Shown in pieces: positions 1-10,370 of a stretch of 64,000 bases of DNA. Location of the stretch: the NCBI GenBank assembly GCA_030220185.1, contig JASPKZ010003421.1, forward strand, positions 883,501 through 947,500, given 5' to 3'. The stretch's first letter is position 1, and each line of letters starts with the position of its first letter. The position numbers and the translations under genes are program-made. The DNA comes from Diploptera punctata (Eukaryota > Arthropoda > Insecta > Blattodea > Blaberidae). The notes beneath the pieces were generated by a model, which was given only the letters and a program-made list of their open reading frames with translations, made no database searches and was not told the DNA's origin.

Positions 1-235
1 TAAGTCGTTCATATATACTATACTTCACTTTTCAACGGCAGGGGAACTACAATTAATCCAATGTACATAAAATGACATACGCGGTACTCTATAATCTAAT
101 ATTATTAATAAGTTTTAGTTTTTTAATGCGGAATTTTGTCCAATGTGGAAAAAAAATTGGTCCCATGCGATTCCATTTTGAACACGTTTTACTGTACAAA
201 CAAAAAAGAAAATAAATATTATTACACATTTTAAT

Positions 236-1240
236 AACCAGTATTGTAGTTTAACAATCTTACATAATGCAGGAATACCCAAGCATTTAATTCAAGCGAT
301 TCAAAGCATGTATCATAACACACGAATTCGAATAAAAAATAAATCAAATCAGCAAATCAGATAGACTAATATCCCAAGGTGTAAAACAAGGCTGTCCACT
401 TTCCCCTCTTCTATTTAATTTATATATGAATGAAATCATAAAATTATGGCAAAACCAATCACAATCACACTTTATGATTGATGGTCGACCCCTCAACACA
501 TTAATGTATGCAGATGATCAAGTAATATTGGCTACTTCTGAAGATCACCTACAAAGAGCAGTACATAGATTGTCAAATATAACCCAAGATTATAATTTAC
601 AAATTTCGGTGAGTAAGACAAAAACTATGGCGTTTCAAGGAAAAATACCGATACGAACTAAAATTGTTATTAACAACAATATAATAGAACAAGTTAATAA
701 CTTTACTTATCTTGGCTGCAATCTTTTCTACGGCACATGTAAAGACATAGACATAAAATTGGTCAAATTTCAAAAACTTATAGGAACAATAAAAAACATT
801 CTTTTCCGAAAAGTACGCCCAGATACAATTCTAAAATTTTATAAAACAGTGGCTCTTCCAACTCTACTTTATGGTTCTGAAACCTGGACTCTTACTACAG
901 GTAAATTAAATAGGATAGTAGCTGCAGAAATGAAGTTATTAAGATCTTTAGTGGGTTATACGCTTTATGATCACATACGTAATGAAGATATCCGCAAAGC
1001 TCTCAACACACCAGCAATAACTGAAATCATTCAAAAATATCAAAATAATTGGCATGAACACCTTCTTAGAATGCCAAACAATAGACTACCTCTGCAGCTA
1101 CTGAACTACAAACCCACAGAGCGAAGAGACCCAGGAAGACCTAAGAGGAGATGGAGTGATCAATTTCTTTCCTGAAGCGGAACAGGCCAACGGTCTAAAT
1201 TCATGCGTGCCATTGATGATGATTATGACAATTGTCACTT
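236..1240 (+). mobile_element. LINE (non-LTR retrotransposon) reverse transcriptase fragment
   Basis: 5'-truncated, decayed LINE encoding the end of a reverse transcriptase. A 249-codon open frame starts at 426, but that ATG is internal: the same frame upstream reads QGVKQGCPLSPLLFNLY, a conserved RT block, and before about 360 homology continues in another frame (NAGIPKHLIQAIQSMY), so there is a frameshift. YADDQVILA holds the catalytic YADD box (about residues 28-36), followed by FTYLGCNL and a C-terminal region with YGSETWTL, RNEDIR and GRPKRRW. The copy ends soon after the stop in a GATGATGATTATGA-type tail. It belongs to a group (called M here) seen repeatedly in the window with GAT- or GAA-repeat tails. 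Clade not assigned with confidence. Confidence 0.85.
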
Positions 1241-1324
1241 TACAATTGTCCTATTTAAATATTCTTTATATTATTAAGAGTCTGTGTATCTTACCTCAAT
1301 ATTATTTATTTCTGATGTATTATT

Positions 1325-1765
1325 TGTTCTTGAACATGTTTCGATTGGGTATCAATCATCTTCAGCATCTTGCCCAGGCTGGTTGGATTTATGTTGTAAA
1401 CCCTGGATGTCGATGTCAGCTCCCTCCTGTGGTTGGCCAAAGAACCTCCAAATGACCGTTCCGTCGGTATTTCGAAATTCATTATTGTTCTTGTTCTTCT
1501 GAATAAAGAGTTTTTTTCCCAAATAGGCAGCTCTTTTGTATTTTCTAACTGTTTTAATAATTTAGTGTCCGAATCTATATTATGTTTTTCAGACCAAACA
1601 TGAGCAGGAACTGTAGATTTTTCTATTTCCCCAGTTTTAATATTTCTTATGGTTCTAATTTGTAGGTTTCTTTTTTTCCCCCTATATATATCTTTTTACA
1701 GCCCGTATATTCAATTTGATATATTCTTGATTTTTTATTTTTATCAGTTTTAATTACAACTATTT
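1325..1765 (-). mobile_element. Penelope-like element fragment, GIY-YIG endonuclease region
   Basis: Read on the minus strand, roughly 1677-1720 encodes IEYTGCKKIYIGG, matching the second half of the GIY-YIG nuclease motif, followed by a conserved run including EKSTVPAHVWSEKHNI. Penelope-like retroelements carry such a domain after their reverse transcriptase. The frame is broken and the RT part is absent. Downstream in element sense, 1332-1370 carries a CTGAAGA, 5-bp hairpin, GAAAC motif resembling a hammerhead ribozyme core, which is known in Penelope-like elements. The ends cannot be placed exactly. Confidence 0.6.
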
Positions 1766-2478
1766 AAATTTATATTCTTAAGCATTTCATTGAGAGTTCT
1801 TGTGCATCCTATGAACATGTTACGTTTTAAATTTATTTTTGTTCTTCGTTATGATTTCGCAGAAGAGTAAATGTCTGTTACGTATACTGATATGTTATTC
1901 ATTTGTCCATTTCTGTAATTAAACATAGTAAGATAAATTTAAAAGTACGTCTGGTACAATTGAACTTTGCCATTTTGTATCCATGAAATGTCATCGTATG
2001 ATCCCTTTGATGTCTGAGAAACGTAGACCTCAACACCGTCGCTTGAGTTTACTTGTTTAACATCATTATGTCCATGATGTAATGTAGTTACAAGTTAATT
2101 TCATAAATTAATATGACCTTTATAATATGTTGTGATTGTTCTGTCCTAGTTATTAAATAATGATACAATTTGAGTGCCTTTATAACAGGCTTACGTCATC
2201 ATAATCATGAATAAATCCGTTTTAGACAGTGTGGCGGCCTGTGACAGTAAACCTAAGGAAGATAGTCTTGATCGTCCCACCGATGTTTTGGTCTTCCTTG
2301 GTCCCTGTGTGCAGTTGGAGTATATTGGAATACCTTCTTTGGAAGTCTATTTCATTCCATTCTTCTCATGATTTTCCATTCTTGGTGGTATCAAATCGTC
2401 ATCAATGTGATCATTCCGGTCTTTCATTAGGTTTTTTCCGAGTAATAAGTAGTCCCCCGGGTTGATTACACTCCTTCA
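1766..2478. other. unassigned AT-rich stretch
   Basis: No convincing coding or repeat signal. The only longer open frame (2229-2465 on the plus strand) has no recognisable motif. A weak LINE-terminus look on the minus strand near 2270-2300 (RPKHRWDD in one frame) is too short to call. Confidence 0.4.
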
Positions 2479-2990
2479 ATATGATTTTTGTCTCATGAGT
2501 ATCAATAGTTGTACTTAATGCATTTTCTATCGTGTTTTCGGAATTTCTCCATCACCCACAGTTTTTTTATTTCAATTAATGGATTTAAATAATTATTTTT
2601 TAATATAAGTTTTTTCGTCCATTTGTCCAATGTAAAATAAAACCAAATGAGCTAACTTAGGAGATCTGAGCTATGGAAAAGAGATATCAAGGCAAATGGA
2701 ATCCTTATATATGCTGGACCATCAAGAGGGATGCTCCACAGGCGAAATATAGCAGAAAATTGTTATTTCTCACTTTCTAGGTGAGTCCGAATGTTCGAAT
2801 ATTGTGTAGTTACAAATGTAGAAAATATTAAAGTGTTAGAAATTATAAATTCCTGTCTCTCGGAAACCTTGCGTGATGGAGAAAAACCAATATCATATTT
2901 GAATTCAGGAGAAAAAATACCATCAGAATCACATATTTTTCTTTCTGAGACAAAAAAAAAGTTTCTTGTTTTTTGGCCAGTGCTACCAGC
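2479..2990 (+). repeat. duplicated segment carrying the end of an uncharacterised protein (copy 1)
   Basis: Same-strand copy of a segment found again about 8.4 kb downstream. Both contain about 200 bp of matching non-coding DNA, then a short coding remnant and matching downstream sequence. Here the remnant at about 2680-2780 reads KRYQG, then WTIKRDAPQAKYSRK and a stop, and lacks the NMLADYC block kept in copy 2. The same protein family is much better preserved at 56787-57469. Similarity extends into non-coding DNA on both sides, so duplication at the DNA level is more likely than retroposition. Function of the family unknown. Confidence 0.7.
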
Positions 2991-2999
2991 CATCCACAG

Positions 3000-3392
3000 A
3001 GTAAAACTAGAGGTAGGACTGTTACATTGTAGCCTCTAGTCAGGCGTTAAATATATAGAATTTCCTCCATATTTGATGGAACGGTTATACCGCCTTGCCT
3101 CGATGCCCATTACCTCGTTAATTAATATCACAGTGTACCATGAGCAGTAATGGAATTTATTGACTTTTTCGGAAGAAACTAAATGAATTTTTATTTACAT
3201 TGTGTACGAACCTGTTTCGTCTTACGTGCATTTTTTTGTTTCATTGATAAAATAATAAAAACACACGAATATATAAACAAATTCATACATGGTTCGCACC
3301 TGCACTCATATGTGAATAGTGTATAAAAGCAATATATGTACGTCTACATAGGACACTTATAATACATTTCAATAGAAAACTAGTACACATAT
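3000..3392. other. unassigned stretch
   Basis: Nothing recognised between the duplicated segment and SINE A; no sizeable open frame. Confidence 0.4.
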
Positions 3393-3702
3393 ACAGCCTC
3401 ATGGGCTAGTGGTCAGCGTTCCTGACTATTGTTCACGAGGTCCCGGGTTCGATTCCTGGTCAAACCATAGGAATGTTTCCTTAAAGGGAATTATTTCTGT
3501 GGTTGCTCATGGTCTGGAATTTAGGTTAAGTTTAGGTTAAGAACTCTCCTGTCGCTTCATTATCATTTATCACCCATCAGATCATCGGGGTAACGTAACT
3601 CCGTCTTCCAGGTGTCCCAACCTAAGAAATGGATTACAATTCCGTCAATGCCAGGGGAGAAAGCCAGAAATGTCATAAAAGACAACCTGGTAGCATTAGA
3701 AT
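3393..3702 (+). mobile_element. SINE family A, copy 1 (tRNA-derived head)
   Basis: The head has an RNA polymerase III A box (GGCTAGTGGTCAGCG) and a B box (GGGTTCGATTCC), as in a tRNA promoter, followed by a family-specific body of about 240 bp shared with copies at 36184 and 45454. It runs directly into a TA microsatellite. Not a functional tRNA: the acceptor stem does not close. Confidence 0.85.

Positions 3703-3705
<3 letters not shown>

Positions 3706-3744
<39 letters not shown>
3706..3744. repeat. (TA)n microsatellite at the 3' end of SINE A
   Basis: About 19 TA units directly after the SINE body. The copy at 45454 also ends in a TA run. Confidence 0.95.
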
Positions 3745-3745
<1 letters not shown>

Positions 3746-4125
3746 GAAGGGTGTTAATGAATTAAACCGAAGAAATTTACGTGAATAGAGAAGTTGCAAA
3801 CAAGCAATTTGGAATAGGCAACCTGGGTCTCAGGCAAAAATCACTGAGTTATCAATTTTAAATAGTTTACATGGCATTCATACTTCAGCATTATAATGAA
3901 ATAGGAGTATGGAGTGGAATAGAATGGTTAGGATGAAGGATCATAATATTTTTATTTACTATGTTAGTGTATATTTTATTAACTTAGATTTTTATGATGA
4001 TATTATAAAGATTATCATGTTACTTATGCTGTATTACGGCAGTTTTAACAGAAGTAAGCTATTAGGCTGGGATTCCGAATTTACTCTCAATTTTTTAACA
4101 GAAATTGGAAACTTAATTAGACATG
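3745..4125. other. unassigned stretch
   Basis: AT-rich; no motif recognised. An open frame at 3909-4175 runs into the LINE terminus that follows and has no recognisable start region. Confidence 0.35.
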
Positions 4126-4190
4126 GGTTCCACTGGAGTCTTATGTCCGCGGCCATGAACCTACAGGTTCGATAGTGCCAGTTAATTCGT
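4126..4190 (+). mobile_element. LINE family L, 3'-terminal scrap
   Basis: Only the last 65 bp of LINE L: the block encoding LMSAAMNLQVR and a stop, ending GATAGTGCCAGT, which terminates all L copies in the window. Confidence 0.75.
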
Positions 4191-4493
4191 TATAATCCTA
4201 ATACGTTCAATATTCCATATGAACAAAATAATTGTGAGCATACTGTATCTGGTAGTGTCAGTACGGTTGTTGAATAAGTATGCAGGCCCTACAGTACATG
4301 TCAATATTTAATTATAATAACATAATTCGACATAATACGCAATAATATATGGACATTTTAAGGATTAAACATTTTTACTTATGGCGCGATTATGATCAAC
4401 GTTCGTTGATGTAGCGTTGCGTTACGTTGGTTGAGAGGGCAAGCTACAACGCACAATTTCAATAGGTTCAAGGTTCGTTGATGTTTATGACTG
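4191..4493. other. unassigned stretch flanking the LTR element
   Basis: Contains the palindrome-like ATCAACGTTCGTTGAT (about 4394-4409) with flanks repeated in inverse orientation at about 7687-7722, so the two bracket the LTR element. Confidence 0.5.
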
Positions 4494-4499
4494 CTAGCT
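4494..4499. repeat. target-site duplication, left
   Basis: CTAGCT directly before the TGTGGCG terminus; identical to the six bases after the far LTR. Confidence 0.65.
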
Positions 4500-4752
4500 T
4501 GTGGCGAGTAGTTTAGAACGAACCACGCTCTGCCTAACTATTTGTCGCGTATTATTATTATTACCCCGCTCTGCTTTAACTATTAGTACGTAGAGAGAGA
4601 TTACGATGCTGCTACCTTCCGGGATCGCTGGGTTATGGTAATGCTGTATTTTGGTAAAGTGTTCCAAATATCTAATGAAGTTATTTACAAGTAAACAGCC
4701 TGCCTCGGGCCCATAGAAGGCGGCTAACCATTCATCTTTCTTTCCTAATTGA
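4500..4752 (-). repeat. 3' LTR, truncated
   Basis: Starts TGTGGCGAG on the plus strand (element 3' end ...CTCGCCACA) and matches about 6628-6886 of the other LTR. Its inner edge is fused to the pol reading frame at a short shared motif (CAATTAGGAAAG), showing that one deletion removed the rest of pol and the start of this LTR. Confidence 0.7.
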
Positions 4753-5262
4753 TTACTAAATAATCCGGGGAATTCTTTCACCAATTTAGATAATTCCTTA
4801 TCCTCCTCAAGATTATTGAGAGACATAACACAACGTTGTTTCGAAGGATTCTTACCACACGCATGCCCATACATACAAGGATGTACGTTAAACGGCAGCG
4901 AAACGTCTCGAGCAAATCTGAAATTACAGACTCCATTCTGAAAATCGATTTTCATGCCGGATTTCGACATAAAGTCGTAACCTAGAATAATGGGAACAGG
5001 CAACTCTGGGGCCACACAAAACAACTGGTCCCATGAAAACTTATTTATCTTTAAGTGCAAACGAACCATTTTATCTACAGAGAAAACTTGATTGTTGACT
5101 GATTTACACTTCAAAGAAGTCTTCTTCAAAAATTTCTTAGGCAAAGCAGAGATAAAGTCTTCTCGCACAAGAGAAATAGAAGCACCACTATCCAACAACC
5201 GTCTATTTTCTGGTGGAAAACTTCCAGTGGTAAATGAGGCAAATTTGCCACAAAAGATGACG
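4750..5262 (-). pseudogene. retrotransposon protease and start of pol, truncated
   Basis: Retropepsin-like aspartic protease that would cut the element's polyprotein. The active site is LLDSGASISLV (D-S-G) near 5190, and a typical C-terminal ILGYDF motif lies near 4970. The frame opens before the first ATG, at a stop near 5264, and overlaps the end of gag in the -1 frame, the usual arrangement when pol is made by ribosomal frameshifting. It continues into the start of pol (LVKEFPGLFSNQL) and then reads straight into LTR sequence (GKKDEWLAAFYG), so everything after residue 18 or so of the RT linker is lost. Confidence 0.8.
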
Positions 5263-6322
5263 GTCTATTATTCCCTGAAGGAAATATTCTCTTAGAAGTT
5301 TGAATTCTTTTCTTATACCTTCTCGAGGATAAAGTCATAACATTAACCTGAGGAATGGTTTTATCTTTGGACCGACATTCTCTAGACAGATGCCCATACC
5401 GCTGACATTTCCAACATTGAAGATTCTTTTTCGACTGCCAAGAAGGACGATTCGTCGAAGTATTAGACTTACTTAAATTGTCAGTTTTACTTCTTTCACT
5501 AAAGTCCCTCTGTCTTTCAGCAATTTCAAAATCCGCCACTTTCCTGGCTAAGAGACACATTTCGGCTACATTCTGAGGTCTTGTAGCAAAAATCAAATGC
5601 TGTCTAGTAGCCGGGGACATATTTTGCAGAATAAGATCCATTAACTTTTCTTCAGAAAATAAAGGATTCAACACAAGTGCAGCTCCTTGTATATTGGCGA
5701 TAAATTCCAACAAAGATTCCTTAGGCATTTGGAATCGACGTGACACAAATCTAATCCAAAAGTCTTCCAACAATCTAGGAGGCAACAACGAACACTTCAC
5801 ATGTTCTAAACTTTCCATCCAAGAGAATCTCAACTTAACAACTTCACTCCAGATTTTCAATAAGATTCCTCCGATGCAACTCAAGATCGAGTTTACAAAA
5901 TACTCATCGGGAACCAATTTCAATTCGAAAATCGAGTTAATCTTGATGAGGAAGACTACCAGCGATTCCTTATCTTCACCATCACAGGGATCTACTTTTC
6001 CAATCAACTCTCGGAAAATCCGCTGATTATTCTGCTCCATAAAAGAAGAAAGGTTGGAGACAGTTCCACTAGATAAATCTTTGATAGAGCTAAGTCTACG
6101 ATCACTCATATCCTTATGCTGTTCTGCGAAATAATCCTCTTGAGTTGCGTTATCGACAATGAACTTACGCTTTATTAATATTTGTTCAGGCTGGGAGAGA
6201 GAATTCATATGATCTTTAAGCCGCTGACGTAATATGTTTACATCACCTTCAGCTTCTATACCTAGCAGGTTTAATTCACGAACGAGCTTATCTTTGGATA
6301 CTATATCTACCCAGCTAGGCAT
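5126..6322 (-). pseudogene. retrotransposon gag
   Basis: Structural protein of the LTR element, about 398 codons from the Met at 6322. The open frame extends 21 codons further upstream (to 6385), but that part is a hydrophobic run unlikely to be the true start; MPSWVDIVSKDKL looks like a proper N terminus. Residues 1-40 resemble a SAP-like segment, the middle is a retrotransposon gag core (EKLMDLILQNMSPATRQHL), and a zinc knuckle CWKCQRYGHLSREC (CX2CX4HX4C, about 5375-5416) binds RNA in this family. The frame is intact. The last 40 or so codons overlap the protease frame and may be read only without frameshifting. Confidence 0.8.
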
Positions 6323-6566
6323 GTTTACTAAGTATAATAAACACAAGATGTAAACAACTATAGGCAAACGTAGTATTACATACATAAATCAGTCTCTGTT
6401 CTGGTATAAAGAAAGATGAGTTGATGTTTACGTAACATAAAACAAACACGTAAACTAATGCTTAATAACTTCAACTTAAATACAGCATATCTTTCAATAT
6501 GAAAAGCACAAAGCGAATGCCTTGCTACCATTTGGGCGCAATTAAACCCCAAAAAGCCAAACCCTT

Positions 6567-6625
6567 AACCACGCTCTGCTACCATTTGTGGCGAGTAGTT
6601 TAGAACGAACCACGCTCTGCTACCA
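6567..6625 (-). promoter_or_regulatory. primer-binding site, duplicated
   Basis: TGGTAGCAGAGCGTGGTT begins two bases after the LTR end on the minus strand, as expected for a tRNA 3'-end primer site. The PBS and the adjacent LTR end are tandemly repeated (PBS at about 6608-6625 and about 6567-6584), giving two possible LTR boundaries (6628 or 6587). Confidence 0.6.
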
Positions 6626-6627
6626 AT

Positions 6628-7219
6628 TGTGGCGAGTATTTTAGAACACTAACCACGCTCTGCCAAACCATTTGTCGCGTATTATTACCCCGCTCTGCTT
6701 AACTATTTGCACGCAGAGAGAGATTACGATGCTGCTACCTTCCGGGATCGCTGGGTTATGGTAATGCTGTATTTTAGCAAAGTGCTCACGATATCTAATG
6801 AAGTTAATCACAAGAAAACAGCCTGCCTCGGGCCCATAGAAGGCGGCTAACCATTCATCTTTCTTTCCTAATTGAATATGCATATAAATATGAATACTGA
6901 CTATAACTTGCATGGACTGAACTAACTTCGTCATAGGATAGAGAATGATAATAACTCTTAATAATACCAAGGGGCGTAACATAAAAGATAAGCTTTTAAT
7001 AAGAATATAAGTGTGGATTATATAAAAGACAAAATAATGAGTACATAACAAAAATTAATCTTTGATCCATCGATCAAGCCAAATAATAACCAAAATATAA
7101 TAGAACAATAACGTACCATTTAAACTATCACACGCATACTTGTCTAAGTCCTATTGGAAATCCTTCTTCCATGTTTACTTAGACGAAATCAAATCTAACC
7201 GTTCCTCGGTTATAATCCA
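6628..7219 (-). repeat. 5' LTR
   Basis: About 592 bp, TGG...ACA in element sense. Its inner 260 bp match the surviving part of the 3' LTR. The outer boundary is set by the CTAGCT duplication at 7220-7225, since the partner LTR no longer covers this end. Confidence 0.6.
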
Positions 7220-7225
7220 CTAGCT

Positions 7226-7595
7226 CATCTTCTCAATCACCATATTAACCTCGCCAGTTCATGGTGCACTTGAGTTGGATTCACACACTGAATCCCCTTC
7301 TAAAGAACCAAACGCCACTTAGTGAGCCGATCGAAAGATGAAGTCCGTTGCGATAACCAAGCATTTATCAGGTTCGCGAATGGAAGGGATGTGCGCAGTA
7401 GAAATGCGCGAGGAAAGGGTAAAAAGGGAAGGGGTAACCACACGGAACACAGGAACATTGGCAGGCTTCACAAATGTTCTTCAGTAGGGAGGAGCACAAA
7501 GATGTATAACTGAACCGAAAAAAGGCACTTTCGGTTCAAGCTCACTCTGTTGTCAGTACCGAGAAATGCAAAGGCTCACAGTCAGCTGTTTGATG
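7226..7595. other. unassigned stretch with a short hairpin
   Basis: No coding similarity seen. A perfect 10-bp stem (TGAACCGAAA ... TTTCGGTTCA) lies at about 7511-7540. A 63-codon frame at 7322-7513 has no recognisable motif. Confidence 0.4.
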
Positions 7596-7722
7596 AACTT
7601 TGATTTAATTCGAGAAAGAAAAAAATAACACTTGAACCGGAATTTGAACCCTCGACCTATCGTTCTCGTACGAGTGGTGCTGTCCATTACACAACGCAAA
7701 ATCAACGAACGTTGATCGTAAT
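7596..7722 (-). mobile_element. tRNA-like SINE head
   Basis: On the minus strand, TGTAATGGACAGCACC (A-box-like) is followed by GGGTTCAAATTCC (B box). The match to a tRNA is imperfect and no second full copy was found, apart from a related head-like scrap near 4387-4430 in opposite orientation. Confidence 0.4.
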
Positions 7723-8020
7723 CCCTCCATAATTATTTTCAAAACGTCTCGACTCATTCGTAAAACTTCCGTTTATCCGTCCGTCAGTCAATAAGTCTGC
7801 CTTTCTAACTAACATTTTGGGACAAGATTTCTACTTGCCGTATGTGATTAAGAAGATTAAAATGATACATCATTAGGTAAATCACTGGAGGCTGCTGTGG
7901 AGTTAACACAATTGAATAATTTATTTTCATAGATGTATACACAAGTTGGTCCTTAGACTACTTTCTTGAGTTACAAAGCACAATGTAGTTGATGATCCTG
8001 ACTTTGACGAAGTTTGAGAA
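7723..8020. other. unassigned stretch before the minisatellite
   Basis: No feature recognised. Confidence 0.4.
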
Positions 8021-8921
8021 ATGCGCCCTGTTCGACGGTGGGCTAACAAGTAGTGCGTCCTATTAGACTAAGGGCCATCAAGTAGGTGCGCCCTGTTCGA
8101 CGGTGGGCTAACAAGTGGTGCGTCCTATTAGACTGAGGGCCATCAAGTAAGTGCGCCCTGTTCGACGGTGGGCTAACAAGTAGTGCGTCCTATTAGACTG
8201 AGGGCCATCAAGTAAGTGCGCCCTGTTCGACGGTGGGCTAACAAGTGGTGCGTCCTATTAGACTGAGGGCCATCAAGTAAGTGCGCCCTGTTCGACGGTG
8301 GGCTAACAAGTGGTGCGTCCTATTAGACTGAGGGCCATCAAGTAGGTGCGCCCTGTTCGACGGTGGGCTAACAAGTGGTGCGTCCTATTAGACTGAGGGC
8401 CATCAAGTAAGTGCGCCCTGTTCGACGTCGGGCTAACAAGTAGTGCGTCCTATTAGACTGAGGGCCATCAAGTAAGTGCGCCCTGTTCGACGGTGGGCTA
8501 ACAAGTAGTGCGTCCTATTAGACTGAGGGCCATCAAGTAAGTGCGCCCTGTTAGACGTCGGGCTAACAAGTAGTGCGTCCTATTAGACTGAGGGCCATCG
8601 AGTAAGTGCGCCCCAAAGTATCGAAACGAGTGTGAGCTAACAAGTAGATGGCGTCCTATTAGAGACTGGAGAGCGAGGCAACATCAAGTAAGTGCCCCCT
8701 GTTAGACGTCGGGCTAACAAGTAGTGCGTCCTATTAGACTGAGGGCCATCAAGTAAGTGTCCCCTGTTAGACGTCGGGATAACAAGTAGTGAGCCCTATT
8801 AGACTGAGGGCCATCAAGTAGGTGCGCCCTGTTAGACGTCGGGATAACAAGTAGTGAGCCCTTTTAAATTGAGGGCCAACAAGTTAGTGTGCCCTGTTAG
8901 ACGTCGGGCTAACAAGTAAGT
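8021..8921. repeat. 65-bp tandem minisatellite, about 13.5 units
   Basis: Unit starts at 8021, 8086, 8151, 8216, 8281, 8346, 8411, 8476, 8541, 8606, 8692, 8757, 8822 and 8887. All are 65 bp apart except one 86-bp unit at 8606. Each unit is two related half-units of 32-33 bp, both starting GTGCG and ending CAAGTA. Units before about 8410 carry TTCGACGGTGGG; several later ones carry TTAGACGTCGGG, and units decay toward the right edge. GC content is well above the surroundings. No protein or RNA role visible. Confidence 0.95.
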
Positions 8922-9150
8922 GTTGTGCGATACTCTTCGCGAATAATTTATTTAGTTTATTAGGTATTTTATGATCCCGCCCACAAATATGCTTTGGGCT
9001 ACTTTACAAATTAACAAATGTTACAAGTTTTGGGGTTGGTTCCCCTCTTCTATATACTTCAGATTTCCAAAGATGCTGGTTTACGCCCATTTTCCATTAT
9101 TAAGGGATGTCCAAACCCTCTATATTTTTTTCTTAGGTTGCCAAAAATTA

Positions 9151-9594
9151 TCATAAGTAATGCCGCGAGTGATTTCCAAATTATCGATAAATTCACGACT
9201 CACGAAGTGAGGAGTGAATTTATCTAGAGAATTTGGAAATCAAGAGTGGCATTTGTTAGGACTATTTAACGAATAAAATTAAGCTGTTTACTCACAAATC
9301 ATTATTTAACTATAGTTATTTTAAAATATTTATATATTTAATGTAAACGGCGATGTTTGAAAACAAATGAGAAACGATAGGTACGCTTCTACTGCTTCTT
9401 TTGTTTATCACTGCAACCAGATCATACTATTTATTGCCAAAGGAACGCAATATTGTAAGGAGGAGCTTTCTTTAATATGGTAATTATAACACTGATAAAT
9501 ATTTCGTGAAACACGACTCTGATTGGTTGTAAAACAGAAATCATTGAAATGTGATTGGTCATTGACTCCCATTTGGGGCATGAGTTAAATAGTC
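9151..9594 (+). mobile_element. H element, copy 1 (internally deleted)
   Basis: Starts TCATAAGTAATGCC, then the terminal palindrome, then GGACTATTTAACG, and ends GAGTTAAATAGTC, so GACTATTTAAC occurs inside one end and, inverted, at the other tip. Relative to copies 3-5 about 300 bp of the interior is missing. Two ATTGGT (inverted CCAAT) motifs near the right end are kept in most copies. Non-coding. Confidence 0.8.
9162..9250. repeat. 89-bp terminal palindrome of H copy 1
   Basis: Arms GCCGCGAGTGATTTCCAAAT and its near-complement ATTTGGAAATCAAGAGTGGC, with a second nested inverted pair (GATAAATTCACGACTCAC / GTGAGGAGTGAATTTATC), fold into one long hairpin. The same structure is in copies 3, 4 and 5. 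Confidence 0.9.
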
Positions 9595-10370
9595 TTATAT
9601 ATTTTTCGTTTAACGATTTACGAAGTACCACATCTCCGATAAAGACGTCTCCTGTCATATCAATATATTTTTATCTTAATTGGTTTTGGAGAGCATCCCA
9701 TGCTCGTTAACATTGGAAAACCTGTCATTTTGTATCTTATTTTGTAAGTGTAATTTATTAGTTTGGGGATTTATGTCTAGTTGAAAGTCCTTGGTCGCGT
9801 ATTTGTATTACAAAGAGACAGTTCGAATTTATTTCCCTATTGTGTTCAGCAACGCAGCTTGTGGAAAAACCATGAGTAATGCTGGGCTTTTACTGACTAA
9901 TAATTCTATGATATTGATAATTTATTAAACTTTATATAAAAAATCGTGTACTGTTCTAATTATCAATTTATTTCTATTTTTCATTGTACTGCAAATGGTT
10001 CCCTCCCTCATTTATTTTGAGTGTAAAGTCGGTATAATTTGGATTATTATTACTGTTTCATATTTTAGCCTTTATTACATTTGAATAAAATTCCTTTTTT
10101 TATTATATTAGGTACTGGGAAACAATGCCTAGACCTAATATCGGTACAATTTATTTTATCACTATCGGCATACCTATTATGTTTGACTCAATTTATCATA
10201 TGATTTTGGATAACGAAAATAAACAATTTTTTTTACGTCTTTATAGTTGCCAGCTCAAGCTGTTAAATAGTGTAATTTATTCGTTTGAATATACTTGTTG
10301 CTCAACGAAATGACAAACAGAGCGAGTTGTTTATTATTTTGTTTGCGTGTAACTTCAGGATTGATTTGGT
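9595..10370. other. unassigned AT-rich stretch
   Basis: No recognisable feature. A 62-codon frame at 10125-10313 has no motif. Confidence 0.4.

Larger units (their letters stand above)
4500..7219 (-). mobile_element. internally deleted LTR retrotransposon, probably Ty3/gypsy-like
   Basis: In minus-strand order: 5' LTR (TGG...ACA), primer-binding site, gag, protease in a -1 frame, the start of pol, then a direct join to a truncated 3' LTR. Reverse transcriptase, RNase H and integrase are missing, so it cannot move by itself. A 6-bp duplication (CTAGCT) flanks it. The gypsy-like assignment rests on the single CCHC knuckle, the LDSGAS protease motif and the gag-pro overlap; a BEL-like element is not excluded. 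Confidence 0.75.

Noticed and set aside
5694..6026. 110-codon plus-strand frame inside the LTR element
   Set aside because: Antisense shadow of gag.
7322..7513. Basic 63-codon frame (RNARGKGKKGRG) as a small RNA-binding protein
   Set aside because: Composition follows local purine richness; no homologous features or conserved start.
8021..8921. CRISPR-like array
   Set aside because: Repeats are contiguous 65-bp units without unique spacers, and the sequence context is eukaryotic.
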